Notes: generated from the letters alone by a model not told the origin. DNA of 64,000 bases from CAWDYA01 sp963806495 (GCA_963806495.1 CAWDYA010000009.1:310001-374000); one strand, 5' to 3'; shown: positions 28,601 to 37,699, counted from the first letter of the stretch. Numbers and translations: made by a program.

Positions 28601-29971
28601 TTGTTCGCGTCGTGATAGGGAACGGGAATCGGGAACCGATCCGCGTCCCGGCTCGCCGCGTGGTAAACGCAGGCATACACATCGAGGAAGCCGTCGCCGT
28701 CGTAGTCGGCCGAGGACATCATCACCAGGTCGGACGGGTCGGCCGTGCCGAGGTCGCCGGCCCGTGAGTAATGCCCTCCCTGAACCTCGCCCGAGGGCGG
28801 CCCGACGGCCGCGGCCGCGTCCTTCTCGGCCACCGTGGCCACGCCTTCCTGCACCGAGAGGCTCGAGCGGATCGTGAAATGGCCGGCGCCGTCGTTCGCC
28901 ATGAACAGCAGGGCGACGCTGGTCGCCACCACGAGATCCTCGTCACCGTCGTTGTCGAGATCGATGAACAGGGCGCTGCGCGTCCTCTCCAGCCAGTCCA
29001 CGCCGGCTTCGGCCGAGACGTCGGTGGCCGTTCCGTCCGGGTTCTGCACGTAGAGCAGGTTCGGCAGACCGCCCATCTGGCACAGATAGAGATCGTCGAG
29101 ACCGTCGCCGTTGACGTCTCCGATCGCGATCCCGTTGTGCCCGAACCCGTCCGACTCGATCCAGGATTCGAGCCGTTCGAGCCAGTGATCGACCCCGTAC
29201 AAGACCTGCTCGCGGAAGCTCGCATTCCCGCCCAGCACCGCCTCCGTGGCGTCCGAGAACATCCTCCCGCCGGGAGCCTGGATGCGGACCTCCTCGTAGC
29301 GGTCCACGTCGATCCGCTCGAGCAGCGGCAGCGCGTCTCCGCCCGGCCGCTTCCACCGCGTGTGCCACACTGCGTTCTGCTGGAGCGCCCCCTCACCGTC
29401 GCGGCCGGCGGCATGGAAGTAGATGCTGGCGGACGCCTTGTCCTCCGAGACCTCGGTCTGGAAGATCTGGAACTCCACCCGGATCCCATCCATGTCCCGC
29501 AGCGGCCGGACCAGGTCCGCCAGCGCGCGGGACAGCCCCGCGGGCCCGGCATGCACCTCGGCCGGAGCGGGCTCTCCACGGGACACGGTGAGGGTCGCGT
29601 CCTTGTAGGCGGCGACGAGCGTGCCGGGGCGCAGCGCTCCGGTGGCGAATCCGGGGCCGAGCAACGGCCCGAGGAGCTTCTCGTCGAGCGGCGCCCCCGA
29701 TTCGAATCGCGGACCTGATCACCCCGAGTCGCGCGGCCGCGGCCTCGCTGAACACTTCGCTGTCCCAGTTGTCGCCATGCGGGTCGAGCTTGTCGAGGGC
29801 CCAGGAGACCGAAGGATCCAGCCGGACCTCGCGGGCGCCGGGCAGCCTGGAGAGAGCCGCCCCCCGGGTGCCGGCGCCGAGTTCCGCCGAAAGGGCCAGC
29901 ACGAGCGCGAGGGCGGCCGCACGAGCGACCGGGAGGAATCTCGCAGGAGGATGGGCTTGGCGCGCTCGCAT
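25657..29971 (-). CDS. Giant exported CRTAC-type protein: FG-GAP propeller, ASPIC/UnbV, thioredoxin-like and TPR domains
   Basis: About 1,437 residues after one frame repair. The start ATG 29971 coincides with the predicted transcript start, followed by a signal peptide (LPVARAAALALVLALSAELG). The frame breaks near 29700 and resumes as LDEKLLGPLLGPGFATGAL. FG-GAP/VCBS blades follow (DVNGDGLDDLYL, DLDNDGDEDLVVAT, DYDGDGFLDVYAC, DFDNDGDQDLYVAND), then an ASPIC/UnbV domain (RDAIGARLELFVHGDDGRR, VTWPDGKREDLTGLAVG). A TlpA-like thioredoxin fold with an intact CPEC motif (LVTLWASGCPECEAQLEEF) comes next, and finally about eight TPR units (IDAHFNLGTILAGQGDVDGA and onward). The protein should be periplasmic or surface-bound. 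The CPEC site suggests thiol-disulfide chemistry. It stands alone as a transcription unit with its own promoter. Confidence 0.87.
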
Positions 29972-29978
29972 TTCGCCT

Positions 29979-30007
29979 ATCATAGAGTCCGTCCCACATC
30001 GTGTAAA
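29979..30007 (-). promoter_or_regulatory. Strong promoter for the giant CRTAC gene, predicted leaderless
   Basis: On the minus strand, TTTACA (30007-30002) is followed by a 17-base spacer and TATGAT (29984-29979). Seven bases after the -10 comes A of the ATG at 29971, so the transcript is predicted to begin at or within a base or two of the start codon. No ribosome-binding site precedes that ATG, in keeping with a leaderless message. Confidence 0.65.
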
Positions 30008-30070
30008 GCAGCCGGGGGCATGATAAGAATCCTCTCCTGTCAAGACTACCGCCAACCGTCACACCCTTTC

Positions 30071-30652
30071 ATGAGGAGGTGTCGTACGAACAGACGCACA
30101 GTGATACCGGTCGTCGCATGCGCCGTGATCGTCGCCGGACTCGGCTTCTCGCCGGCCCGGGCCGCCTCGGCGGAGATGAGTGCCAGCACCCCCCAGGAGC
30201 TCGTCTCCACCTACGCCGACCTGGCGGATACCATCCTCGGCGCCAAGAAGACGGAGAAGAACCTGATCCGTTCAATCCTCGCCATGACCTACCGTCACGC
30301 CGAGGCCACCAGGATGAGAGTGAAGGGGATGATCTCGTCGGGCAAGGACTGCAAGGCCGAGGTCGAGCTGCTCGCGGGCCTGGTCTCCCAGCTCGGCAAC
30401 GAGGGCGACGCCCAGGTGGCCGCCATCCGCAAGAGACTCGTCGAAGGGGGGCACCACCACAACGCGGCGGGCGAGCAGCAGGGCCTCTACGACGAGGGCT
30501 TCGTCGTGGTGACACGCGCCGCCAAGAAGGTCTTCCTCGACGCGGCCGGCAGGATTGGCAAGATGGCCGCCTCGCCCGACGCCGCGGCGCTCGATGCCGC
30601 ATGGCTGACGGTCGAGAAACAGTACAAGGAGCTGGAGGGCGCAGGACACTGA
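30071..30652 (+). CDS. Hypothetical exported helical protein
   Basis: A 193-residue protein whose ATG at 30071 is followed immediately by AGGAGG inside the coding sequence, so the exact start is uncertain. Residues about 8-35 form a signal peptide (TVIPVVACAVIVAGLGFSPA) cleaved near ARAASA. The mature part is mostly helical and charged (LADTILGAKKTEKNLIRSIL, HAEATRMRVKGMISSGKDCK) with a His-rich patch GGHHHNAAGEQQ that could bind metal. A single Cys is present in the mature protein. I do not recognise the family. It is divergent from the giant CRTAC gene, sharing a 99-base intergenic region, and is followed by a strong hairpin. Confidence 0.7.
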   Translation: MRRCRTNRRTVIPVVACAVIVAGLGFSPARAASAEMSASTPQELVSTYADLADTILGAKKTEKNLIRSILAMTYRHAEATRMRVKGMISSGKDCKAEVELLAGLVSQLGNEGDAQVAAIRKRLVEGGHHHNAAGEQQGLYDEGFVVVTRAAKKVFLDAAGRIGKMAASPDAAALDAAWLTVEKQYKELEGAGH

Positions 30653-30682
30653 AACGCCGGGCTCGCGCCCGGACCTCGCAGG

Positions 30683-30708
30683 GGCGCCCGGCCAGCGCGC
30701 CGGGCGCC
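30683..30708 (+). terminator. Perfect 10-bp GC hairpin after the exported helical protein
   Basis: GGCGCCCGGC and GCCGGGCGCC pair exactly around a six-base loop, 30 bases after the stop codon and before the CRTAC lipoprotein start at 30726. There is no U-tract, so it may act as a Rho-assisted or pausing structure rather than a classical intrinsic terminator. Confidence 0.5.
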
Positions 30709-30725
30709 GCGTCCCGCCCTCGACC

Positions 30726-32457
30726 ATGAGAATCCGCCGACACCGCGCGCGCCGCGCTCCTCACGTTTCTCCTGCTCGCCCCCGGCGGCTGTGTGCGCCC
30801 GGGTGCCGGCACGGCCGGGCGTCCTTCCGCTCCTGCCCCTCGCCCCGACATCTCCGCCGCTCGCGGCTTCCGCTTCGTGGACGTGGCCCGCGCCGCGGGG
30901 ATCGATCGGGTGGTGCACGCCGGGCGTCCGGGAAAGGACCATCTGCTCGACTCGGCGGGCACCGGCGCGGCCTGGATCGACTACGACCGTGACGGTCACC
31001 TCGACGCGTACATCGTCAACGGGTGGAAGCTCTCCGGCTCGACCATCCTGGAGAAGGGGCGAAACGCGCTGTACCATAACCGGGGCGACGGCACCTTCGA
31101 GGACGTCACCGACAAGGCGGGGGTGAGCGGCGAGGGGTTGTGGGGCAGCGGCGTCACGGTGGCCGATTACGACGATGACGGGTGGGACGACCTGCTGGTC
31201 ACCAACTTCGGGCCGAACCTGCTGTACCGCAACCGCGGAGACGGCACGTTCGAGAACGTCGCCGCTGCGGCGGGCATCGAGGTGCCGGGGTGGAATACCG
31301 GGGCGGCTTTCTTCGACGCCGATGGCGACGGCGACCTCGATCTCTATGTCGCCGCCTACATCGAGTGCACGATGGCCCAGGTCCTGGCCTCCACCCCCAC
31401 GCTCGACTGGAAAGGGGTCGACAAGGTGGCGCTCGGCCCGTTCGGTCTGCCGGGGGCTCCCGACCACTTCTTCCTCTCCGACGGCCAGGGGCACTTCACC
31501 GAGGCCACCGAGGACGCCGGGCTGGCGGATCGATCCCTGGGCTACGGGTTCGGGGTCCGCGCCTCCGACTTCGACCAGGACGGCGATCTCGATCTGTACG
31601 TCGCCAACGACTCGGATGCGAACTACTACTACCGCAACGACGGAACGGGTCACTTCCAGGAGGTGGGTCTCTGGTCCGGCGCCGCCTTCGACCAGCACGG
31701 CGCCGCGCAGGCCGGGATGGGGGTGGCGGTGGGCGACGCCGACGGCGATGCCAACCTGGACATCCTGGTGACGAACTTCTCCGAGGATTTCAGCACCCTG
31801 TATCTGGGTGACGGCCTCGGCTTCTTCACGGACGCCAGCGACACATCGGGGATCGGCGCGCTCACCTTCCCGTCGCTCTCATGGGGCACCGTGCTCGCCG
31901 ATCTCGACAACGACGGCGACGAGGACGTGGTCATCGCCAACGGCCACATCTACCCGCAGGTGGACCGTCATCCCGAGTTCGGGCTCTCCTACCGGCAGCT
32001 CAACCTCCTGCTCGAGAACACGGGCAAGGGACGGTTCGTCGACGCGACCGGCCGGGGCGGGCCCGGCTTCGCGCTCCGGCAGGCGAGCCGGGGCGTCGCC
32101 TCGGGCGACTACGACAACGACGGCGATCTCGACCTCCTCATCACCAACCTGGACGAGCCGCCGGTGCTCCTGCGCAACGACTCGACGGGGGGCAACTGGC
32201 TCACCGTGGCGTGCGAGGTCCCGCCGGGGGGCGGCACCGCCATCGGCACCACGGTGGCGGTCACCTTCGGCGATCGGACCCTGATCGGCGACGTGGCCGA
32301 CGGCGGTTCTTTCATGTCATCCAGCGACATGCGCGTCCACTTCGGCCTGGGCGACGCCGTGGCCGCCGAGCGTGTCGAGGTCCGCTGGCTCAATGGGGAG
32401 AGGACGGTGCTCGAGAACGTCCCCGCCAACCGGTTCATCACCGTGCGCCGGCCATGA
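30726..32457 (+). CDS. CRTAC1-like lipoprotein: FG-GAP propeller with ASPIC/UnbV domain, frame break at start
   Basis: ATG 30726 begins MRIRRH; a one-base change near 30745, inside a CGCGCGCGCC run, is needed to enter the frame RAALLTFLLLAPGGC, a clear lipoprotein signal with lipobox LAPGGC. The main frame is intact to the stop. The propeller carries WIDYDRDGHLDAYIVN, DYDDDGWDDLLVTN, DADGDGDLDLYVA, DFDQDGDLDLYVAND, DLDNDGDEDVVIANG and DYDNDGDLDLLITN, and ends with an ASPIC/UnbV domain (IGTTVAVTFGDRTLIGDVA, VEVRWLNGERTVLENVP). About 577 residues. It is presumably anchored to the outer membrane. Its stop overlaps the decarboxylase start (ATGA), which is an unusual partner. Confidence 0.85.
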
Positions 32458-33878
32458 CCGAGCACCCGCTGGAGCTGTCGGACGAGGCGATGCGCGGGAT
32501 GGTCGACCAGGCGATGGAGCGCATCCTGGACCACATCCGCCGGCTGCCCGGGATGCCGGCCGCCGACGTGGAGGGGGGTGCGGCGCTGGCGCGCTCGCTC
32601 GCCGAGCCGATCCCCGAGACCGGCACGCCCTACGGCGAGCTGCTCAATCTGCTCTTCGACCGGGTGATCCCGAAGTCGTTCAACACCGCCGGCCCCGGAT
32701 ACCTCGCCTATATCCCGGGAGGAGGGATCTTCCATGCCGCGGTGGCCAACCTGATCGGCTCGGCCACAAACCGCTACGTCGGCGTCTTCCAGGCGGCGCC
32801 GGGTCTCGCGCAGATCGAGGCGAACGTGGTGCGCTGGCTCTGCGGGATCGTCGGCTATCCGTCCGGCTCGGGAGGCGCGCTCACCAGCGGCGGCTCGATC
32901 GCCAATCTGATGGGGATCGTGACGGCCCGGAGGGAGCGGCTGGACGAGAGCTTCCTCGACGGTGTGATCTATGTTTCCGACCAGGCGCATCACTCGGTGC
33001 TGCGGGCGGCGGTCCTGGCCGGGTTCCCCCGGCGCGCCGTGCGCGCGATCCCGACGGACGCTCGCTTCCGCATCCGTCTCGATCGTCTGTCCGGGGCGAT
33101 CCGGGACGACCGAGAGGCGGGGATGACCCCGTTTCTCATCGTGGGCAACGCCGGGACGACCAACAGCGGCGCGGTGGACGATCTCGAGGGCCTGGCCGGC
33201 CTCGCACGCGACGAGCGGCTGTGGCTCCACGTCGACGCGGCGTATGGCGGATTCTTCGCGCTCACCCGGAGGGGGCGCGTCGCCATGCGCGGGCTCCAGC
33301 TTGCCGATTCGATCACCCTCGACCCGCACAAGGGGCTCTTCCTCCCCTATGGCACCGGCTCGCTGCTGGCGCGTGACGCCGGCGCGCTGAGACGCACCTT
33401 CAGCATCCACGCCGACTACATGCCCCCCATGCAGAGCGAGGACGACCTCGTCGACTTCTGCGAGATCGGGCCCGAGCTGTCGCGGGATTGCCGCGGCCTG
33501 CGGATCTGGCTACCCTTGAGGATGCATGGCGTCGGGGCCTTCCGCGAATGCCTCGACGAGAAGCTGGATCTGGCGGTCTGGGCCGCGAACGAGCTGAAGG
33601 GGATTCCGGGGATCGAGATCCTGGCCGAGCCTCAGCTCTCGCTGCTGGCCTTCCGTCATCTCCCGCACGGAATCGCGGAGCCCGCGGCGATCGACGAAGC
33701 GAACCGAAGGCTCCTCGCCCGGATCAACGCCCGCCAGCGTGTCCATCTGACCGGAACGACGCTTTCGGGGCGGTTCGCCATCAGAATCTGCGTGCTGTCG
33801 TTCAGGACCCATCAGGATCGGGTCCGTGACGCGGTGGAGGATATCCGCCGCGCCGTCGAGGAAACATCGCCGGCCTGA
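32454..33878 (+). CDS. PLP-dependent group II amino acid decarboxylase
   Basis: The 474-residue enzyme starts at ATG 32454, overlapping the lipoprotein stop. It has the aromatic/glutamate decarboxylase pattern: HAAVANLIGSATNRYVG, GALTSGGSIANLMGIVTARR, the ring-stacking His region YVSDQAHHSVLRAAVLAG, GNAGTTNSGAVDDLEGLAGL, the Asp in WLHVDAAYGGFFAL and the PLP Lys K293 in LDPHKGLFLPYGTGSLLARD. It should decarboxylate an L-amino acid to an amine in the cytoplasm; the similarity looks closest to the aromatic-amino-acid or DOPA decarboxylase-like branch, but substrate specificity is not deducible. A hairpin spans the stop codon. Confidence 0.9.
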   Translation: MTEHPLELSDEAMRGMVDQAMERILDHIRRLPGMPAADVEGGAALARSLAEPIPETGTPYGELLNLLFDRVIPKSFNTAGPGYLAYIPGGGIFHAAVANLIGSATNRYVGVFQAAPGLAQIEANVVRWLCGIVGYPSGSGGALTSGGSIANLMGIVTARRERLDESFLDGVIYVSDQAHHSVLRAAVLAGFPRRAVRAIPTDARFRIRLDRLSGAIRDDREAGMTPFLIVGNAGTTNSGAVDDLEGLAGLARDERLWLHVDAAYGGFFALTRRGRVAMRGLQLADSITLDPHKGLFLPYGTGSLLARDAGALRRTFSIHADYMPPMQSEDDLVDFCEIGPELSRDCRGLRIWLPLRMHGVGAFRECLDEKLDLAVWAANELKGIPGIEILAEPQLSLLAFRHLPHGIAEPAAIDEANRRLLARINARQRVHLTGTTLSGRFAIRICVLSFRTHQDRVRDAVEDIRRAVEETSPA

Positions 33879-33888
33879 GTCCGGCGAT
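33866..33888 (+). terminator. Perfect 8-bp hairpin spanning the decarboxylase stop codon
   Basis: ATCGCCGG and CCGGCGAT pair exactly around CCTGAGT, which contains the TGA stop. The OsmC start lies only 26 bases further, so the structure may attenuate read-through or protect the 3' end rather than fully terminate. No U-tract follows. Confidence 0.4.
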
Positions 33889-33913
33889 CCGCTTGCAAAA
33901 GGAGAGAAGTCTC

Positions 33914-34345
33914 ATGCCAACGCGTCATTCGAGCGCTGTCTGGAAGGGTGGCCTGAAGTCGGGCCAGGGCACGGTCACGGTCGGCAACAAGGCATTCGAG
34001 GGATCCTACTCGTTCCCGTCGCGGTTCGAGCAGGGTGACGGCACGAACCCCGAGGAGCTGATGGCGGCCGCGCACGCCGGCTGTCTCAGCATGGCGCTGG
34101 CCGCCGGCCTGGAGAAAGCGGGCACACCGGCCACCGAGATCGCGACGAAGGCTTCCGCGACGCTCGAGAAGGTGGGCGAGGCGTTCCGGATCACCAAGAT
34201 GCACCTCGAGGTGCGCGGCAAGGTCCCGGGAATCAACGCGGCGGCCTTCAAGGAGGCGGCCGAGAACGCCAAGAACGGCTGCCCGGTGTCGAACGCCCTG
34301 AAGAACAACGTGGCGTTCGAGCTCGACGCTCAGCTCGTTTCCTAG
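33914..34345 (+). CDS. osmC: OsmC family peroxiredoxin
   Basis: The start is ATG 33914, preceded by AAAAGGAGAGAAG. The 143-residue cytoplasmic protein has the two catalytic cysteines of the OsmC fold: C57 in AAAHAGCLSMALAAGL and C123 in NAKNGCPVSNALKNN, plus the conserved TNPEELMAAAHAGC lead. OsmC enzymes reduce organic hydroperoxides using dihydrolipoamide or thiol donors. The length is normal for the OsmC (rather than Ohr) branch. It is the last gene of a run of plus-strand genes and converges on the M48 lipoprotein 11 bases away. Confidence 0.93.
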   Translation: MPTRHSSAVWKGGLKSGQGTVTVGNKAFEGSYSFPSRFEQGDGTNPEELMAAAHAGCLSMALAAGLEKAGTPATEIATKASATLEKVGEAFRITKMHLEVRGKVPGINAAAFKEAAENAKNGCPVSNALKNNVAFELDAQLVS

Positions 34346-34356
34346 GTAAGGACCGG

Positions 34357-35670
34357 TCAGGACGCATCCGGGCACCGGCCGTCGTGCTTCATCTCGAGCC
34401 GGTAGTCCCGGATGCTGCCGGCGTCTTCCGCCTTCGGGTCCAGCTCCAGGTAAAGACCGAATTCCATGCACGCGGTGGCGAAGTCCCCATCGTGCCACGC
34501 CAGCAGACCGAGCTCGCGATGGGGGCCGGGCAGGTCGGCGTCGAGCCGCACCGCTTCGCGCAGCTCCGTCACGGCCTGCTCGCGCCGGCGATCGCGCTCC
34601 GGCGTCTCCTTCGCGGCCTCGGCCTGCACGAGCCGCAGCCGCCCGAGCAGGAAGTGGGTCTCGGGATCCTCCGGCAGCAGCGAGAGCGCACGGTTCAGCT
34701 CGTCCTCGGCGAGCTGCAGGCGTCCCATCTCCAGATTGAGACGGGCGTCGTCGCGGATGACAGGCCGGATCCGCCGCTCGAACGTCATCCCGTCCGGCGC
34801 CGGCCCGGACCGCACCTCGGAGGGGTGCTCCTCGGCCCAGAGCTTCGCCGAGGCGATCCGCTCGCTCAGCCGCGGATGGCTCCCGAAGAAGAACGCCTCG
34901 GCCTTGCCACTCTCCCCATGGTCGTCCATCAGGGCCTGATACACCTTGGGCGCCTCCCGCACGTCATACCCCGCGGCGGCCATCTTCCGGAAACCTCCGT
35001 CGTCCGCCTCCCTCTCGAGCGACCGACCGTACCCGTTCACCGAAGCGATGATCGCCAGCGTGAGGCCAAGCCCGAGCATGACATTGGCGAGCACGCCGAT
35101 CCGGGCCGCCTTGCCGTACTTGCCCTGCGACGCCGCGCGCCCCTCCTCGCCGGCCACCACCACGGCACCGGCGATGGCGGCGATCCCGAAGCCGATCTGC
35201 TTGTTCCGCGCGCTGCGCTGGTATCGGAGCATGTGCCTGTCCTCGACATGCGTCATCTCGTGGCCCAGGACCGTGGCGAGCTGGTCCTCGTTCTCCATGC
35301 GGGCGAGCAGGCCGGTGTGGATGTAGAGCGAGCCGGTCGGATAGGCGAAGGCGTTCAGGGTCGGGTCCTCCACCACCGTGACGCGATAGGACACCTTCGT
35401 GTTGGCCGCCATGCCGGGCGGCTCGATCCGGTTCACGACCTGCTCGAGGTAATCCACGAGGAGCGGGTCGTGGTAGAAGGTGACCTTCTCCGCGAGCTTC
35501 GCCTCTTCTCCCCGCGAGCTCTCCCATAGCTTCAGCTCGTCGCGCTCGGGCTGGAAGGAGGCTCCCAGGCTCGAGATCGGCGGGACATGCGTGGTGGCGC
35601 ACGAGAGCAGCAGGGCGGCGACCGTCGCGAGGGCGACGCAACGGAAAAGCGCGGAGCGGGATCGGCTCAC
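34357..35670 (-). CDS. M48 family metalloprotease lipoprotein with TPR tail
   Basis: Starts at GTG 35670, with AGGAGG six bases upstream. The N-terminus is a lipoprotein signal (ALATVAALLLSC). The catalytic HExxH is H137-E138-x-x-H141 in VLGHEMTHVEDRH, and the third zinc ligand Glu is in SLEREADDGGFRKM. An AFAYPTGSLYIHTGLL segment precedes, as in BepA/YfgC and LoiP-type proteases. A glycine-rich hydrophobic segment (IGFGIAAIAGAVVVAGEEG) lies between. From about residue 310 the protein has TPR-like helices (LQLAEDELNRALSLLPEDPE, FATACMEFGLYLELDPKAED). BepA-like enzymes police outer-membrane protein assembly, a plausible role here given the nearby barrel proteins. Confidence 0.9.
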   Translation of the reverse strand: MSRSRSALFRCVALATVAALLLSCATTHVPPISSLGASFQPERDELKLWESSRGEEAKLAEKVTFYHDPLLVDYLEQVVNRIEPPGMAANTKVSYRVTVVEDPTLNAFAYPTGSLYIHTGLLARMENEDQLATVLGHEMTHVEDRHMLRYQRSARNKQIGFGIAAIAGAVVVAGEEGRAASQGKYGKAARIGVLANVMLGLGLTLAIIASVNGYGRSLEREADDGGFRKMAAAGYDVREAPKVYQALMDDHGESGKAEAFFFGSHPRLSERIASAKLWAEEHPSEVRSGPAPDGMTFERRIRPVIRDDARLNLEMGRLQLAEDELNRALSLLPEDPETHFLLGRLRLVQAEAAKETPERDRRREQAVTELREAVRLDADLPGPHRELGLLAWHDGDFATACMEFGLYLELDPKAEDAGSIRDYRLEMKHDGRCPDAS

Positions 35671-35733
35671 GGAGACCTCCTGACCGCGACAGGATAACGC
35701 CCGTCGGTCCCCCGGACAACCGCCCGGATTCCA

Positions 35734-35762
35734 TTGAACCCCGTATCCACCCTTCCTATAAT
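35734..35762 (+). promoter_or_regulatory. Near-consensus sigma-70 promoter of the XRE regulator
   Basis: TTGAAC (35734-35739), a 17-base spacer and a perfect TATAAT (35757-35762). Transcription should start near 35769, giving a leader of about 33 bases up to the ATG at 35802. The element is in the 131-base divergent region shared with the M48 lipoprotein. Confidence 0.75.
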
Positions 35763-35801
35763 CAGGGGAGTGACATGAGTGTCCATAGCCAGGAGGGAGT
35801 C

Positions 35802-36287
35802 ATGCCGTCAAGATCATCTTCGGAAGAGGTCCACATCGGCAAGAGGATCACGTCGCGGCGGCTGCAGCGCGGTCTGTCCCAGGGAGTCGTCTCCAGGCGC
35901 GCGGGGATCGACCCATCGTATCTGTCCCGGATCGAGACGGGGAAGGTACACCCGACCGTCAGGACGGCCAACCGGATCGCTGGCGCCCTCAACGTCTCCC
36001 TCGGAGAGCTCCTCGGCCCTCTCCCCCCGGCGCGCAAGGCCCACCCCTGCCCCGTCACGGCGGGAGGTCGGTGTCTGATGGACCTGCTCGACACCGGCCG
36101 CGACGAGACGGCGGCCCCGAAACCCGAGAGCTACTCGCCGCGCCAGCTCCGTCTGCTGCGCCGTTTCACCCACGTACTGCAGGAGGGCAGCCCGGAGGTG
36201 CTGCGGGCGTTCGAGGTGTTCTTCTCGCAGACTCTGGGTCTGCCTCCACGCGGCTCGAAGCGCGGCGGCCGGCGATCGCGCGCCTGA
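35802..36287 (+). CDS. XRE family helix-turn-helix regulator
   Basis: The start is ATG 35802, with AGGAGG five bases upstream; the in-frame ATG at 35775 lacks a comparable site. The 161-residue protein has a Cro/C1-type HTH at residues about 12-66 (IGKRITSRRLQRGLSQGVVS, GIDPSYLSRIETGKVHPTVR, ANRIAGALNVSLGELLGPLP). A linker with two Cys (HPCPVTAGGRCLMDLL) and a helical C-terminal region (SPRQLRLLRRFTHVLQEGS) follow. There is no sugar- or drug-binding domain. It is divergent from the M48 lipoprotein and convergent with the DUF11-type protein, so neighbouring targets are possible but not shown. Confidence 0.87.
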   Translation: MPSRSSSEEVHIGKRITSRRLQRGLSQGVVSRRAGIDPSYLSRIETGKVHPTVRTANRIAGALNVSLGELLGPLPPARKAHPCPVTAGGRCLMDLLDTGRDETAAPKPESYSPRQLRLLRRFTHVLQEGSPEVLRAFEVFFSQTLGLPPRGSKRGGRRSRA

Positions 36288-37699
36288 TCAGGGCACCGTC
36301 ACCTGGAATCCCACGGTCCCTGCCGCGCCCGGGGAAAGCGGCGACGGGAACGACCAGCGGATATGGGTCACCGGCGGGGTCTCGGATGCGTCGAACGTCA
36401 TGCCGCCATCGTGGCTGAAGGTGATGACGGTCCCGGGCCCCGTGACCGATCCCGCCACGTATGCGGTGGGCGGCGGCACGGCGTCGACCAGGACGACGTT
36501 GTACGAAGGGACCGTTCCGTCGCTCGCCCAGGCAACGCTGTAGGTGATCGTGTCCCCGGGCCCGGCCGCGGCGCTGCTGACCGACTTGACCAGGGTCATG
36601 GCAGGTGACGCCACCGTCAGCGTGTCGGTCACGGTGTCGCTCGCCGAGGGGACAGCGTCCGAGCGGGCCGTGAGCAGCAGCGTGCAGACCTGCCCGTCGG
36701 TCAGCCCCGCGGGCACGGCGGCCGCGGCGAGGATCGCCAGCGACCCGCCCGCCGCGATACCCCCCGTATCGACCCGGCCGTCCCCCGTGGTGTCCGTCAG
36801 GACGGTGTCGCCGGCATCGAGCAGACCGTCGCCGTTCACGTCATGGTAGAAGGTCACGCTCGACGGCGCGAAGCTGCCCGAGGAGGTCCAGTCCAGGTCG
36901 ACCGCATCGGTGGCACCGCCCGAGTTCGTCACCGTGTGGGCCGTGACCGCCAGGCCGCCCGGGGTCACCGTCGTGGCCGCGTCGGGCTGAATGCTCACGC
37001 CGCTGAAGCGGGTCGTGCCGACCACGCCCCCGGGGCCTCCCATGTTGTCGTCGATCTGGGCCGGCACGTTGCTGCTGTTGGACGACGAGACATGGAACAG
37101 GATCGGCGTCCCTGAGGCGACCCCGAGCGCAGCCCAGGAGACACGCGCCTCCATCTCGACGCCGTTGGTCGCCCCTCCGAGGCTCTGCTCGAGCAGGCTG
37201 CCTCCCGACAGGGACCCCGGGAGGGTCCAGCCGTCCGCCGATCCGGACGGACTCCCCATCGGATCGCCGCCTCCCGAGGAGGCCGTGTAGCTGTAGAGCG
37301 TCACCTGGGTCGTGCGGTTTCGTCCCCACCAGGAGACGTTCACCACCGGCTCGCCGGTCTCCATGAAACCGTTCTCGTTTGTATCGGCGTAGAAGAAGAA
37401 CTCCTGCCGGTTCGAGGCGCTGGCCACGCGCCCGGCGTACAGGTAGAGATACGAGGCGTCGTAGGTCCACGCAAAGGCGAGGAGGTCGCGCCCGGTGGAC
37501 TGCACCGGGGCGTCCGTGTCGGGCAGCCCCCCCCGGGCCCGTCCGATGCGGTCTGGAACGGATCCGCGAGGACAGCGCTCCAGTCGCTCATGTCTCCGTC
37601 GATCATGATGGTCTGCAGCACCGCCGCGCGCAGGGAGGCGACCCCGGCGGCCAGGCCTATCGACAGCGTCAGGACGAGCGGGATTCTCGAAGAGGGCAC
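36288..37699 (-). CDS. Exported surface protein with DUF11-type repeat, frame broken at a poly-G tract
   Basis: Starts at GTG 37699, with GGAGG nine bases upstream. A signal peptide (VPSSRIPLVLTLSIGLAAGV) is followed by IMIDGDMSDWSAVLADPFQT, a CBM9-like start common in exported proteins. The frame then breaks in a run of eight G (minus strand, 37534-37527) and resumes as LPDTDAPVQSTGRDLLAFAW. The rest is beta-rich: FFFYADTNENGFMETGEPVV, a GDGLLDAGDTVLTD/TTGDGRVDTGG calcium-type loop, and a C-terminal DUF11 repeat (SAAAGPGDTITYSVAWASDG, VVLVDAVPPPTAYVAGSV). About 470 residues. Nine or six G instead of eight would restore the frame. Presumed extracellular; no catalytic motif. Confidence 0.78.
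37527..37534. repeat. Run of eight C (G on the coding strand) at a frame break
   Basis: This homopolymer is exactly where the minus-strand DUF11-type gene leaves its reading frame. Adding one base or removing two restores the frame. Such tracts are both error-prone in sequencing and capable of slipped-strand phase variation. Confidence 0.9.

Noticed and set aside
25741..28767. An open frame of about 1,000 codons on the plus strand
   Set aside because: It lies antisense to the giant CRTAC gene and has no recognisable motif. High GC and the repeated Asp/Gly codons of the true gene keep the opposite strand open.
36775..36850. A possible dockerin in the DUF11-type protein (GDGLLDAGD and GDGRVDTGG)
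   Set aside because: The two calcium-type motifs are too close together and lack the F-hand helices of dockerins; the pattern is a common loop in DUF11-type surface proteins. It is therefore not evidence of a partner for the cohesin-like protein.
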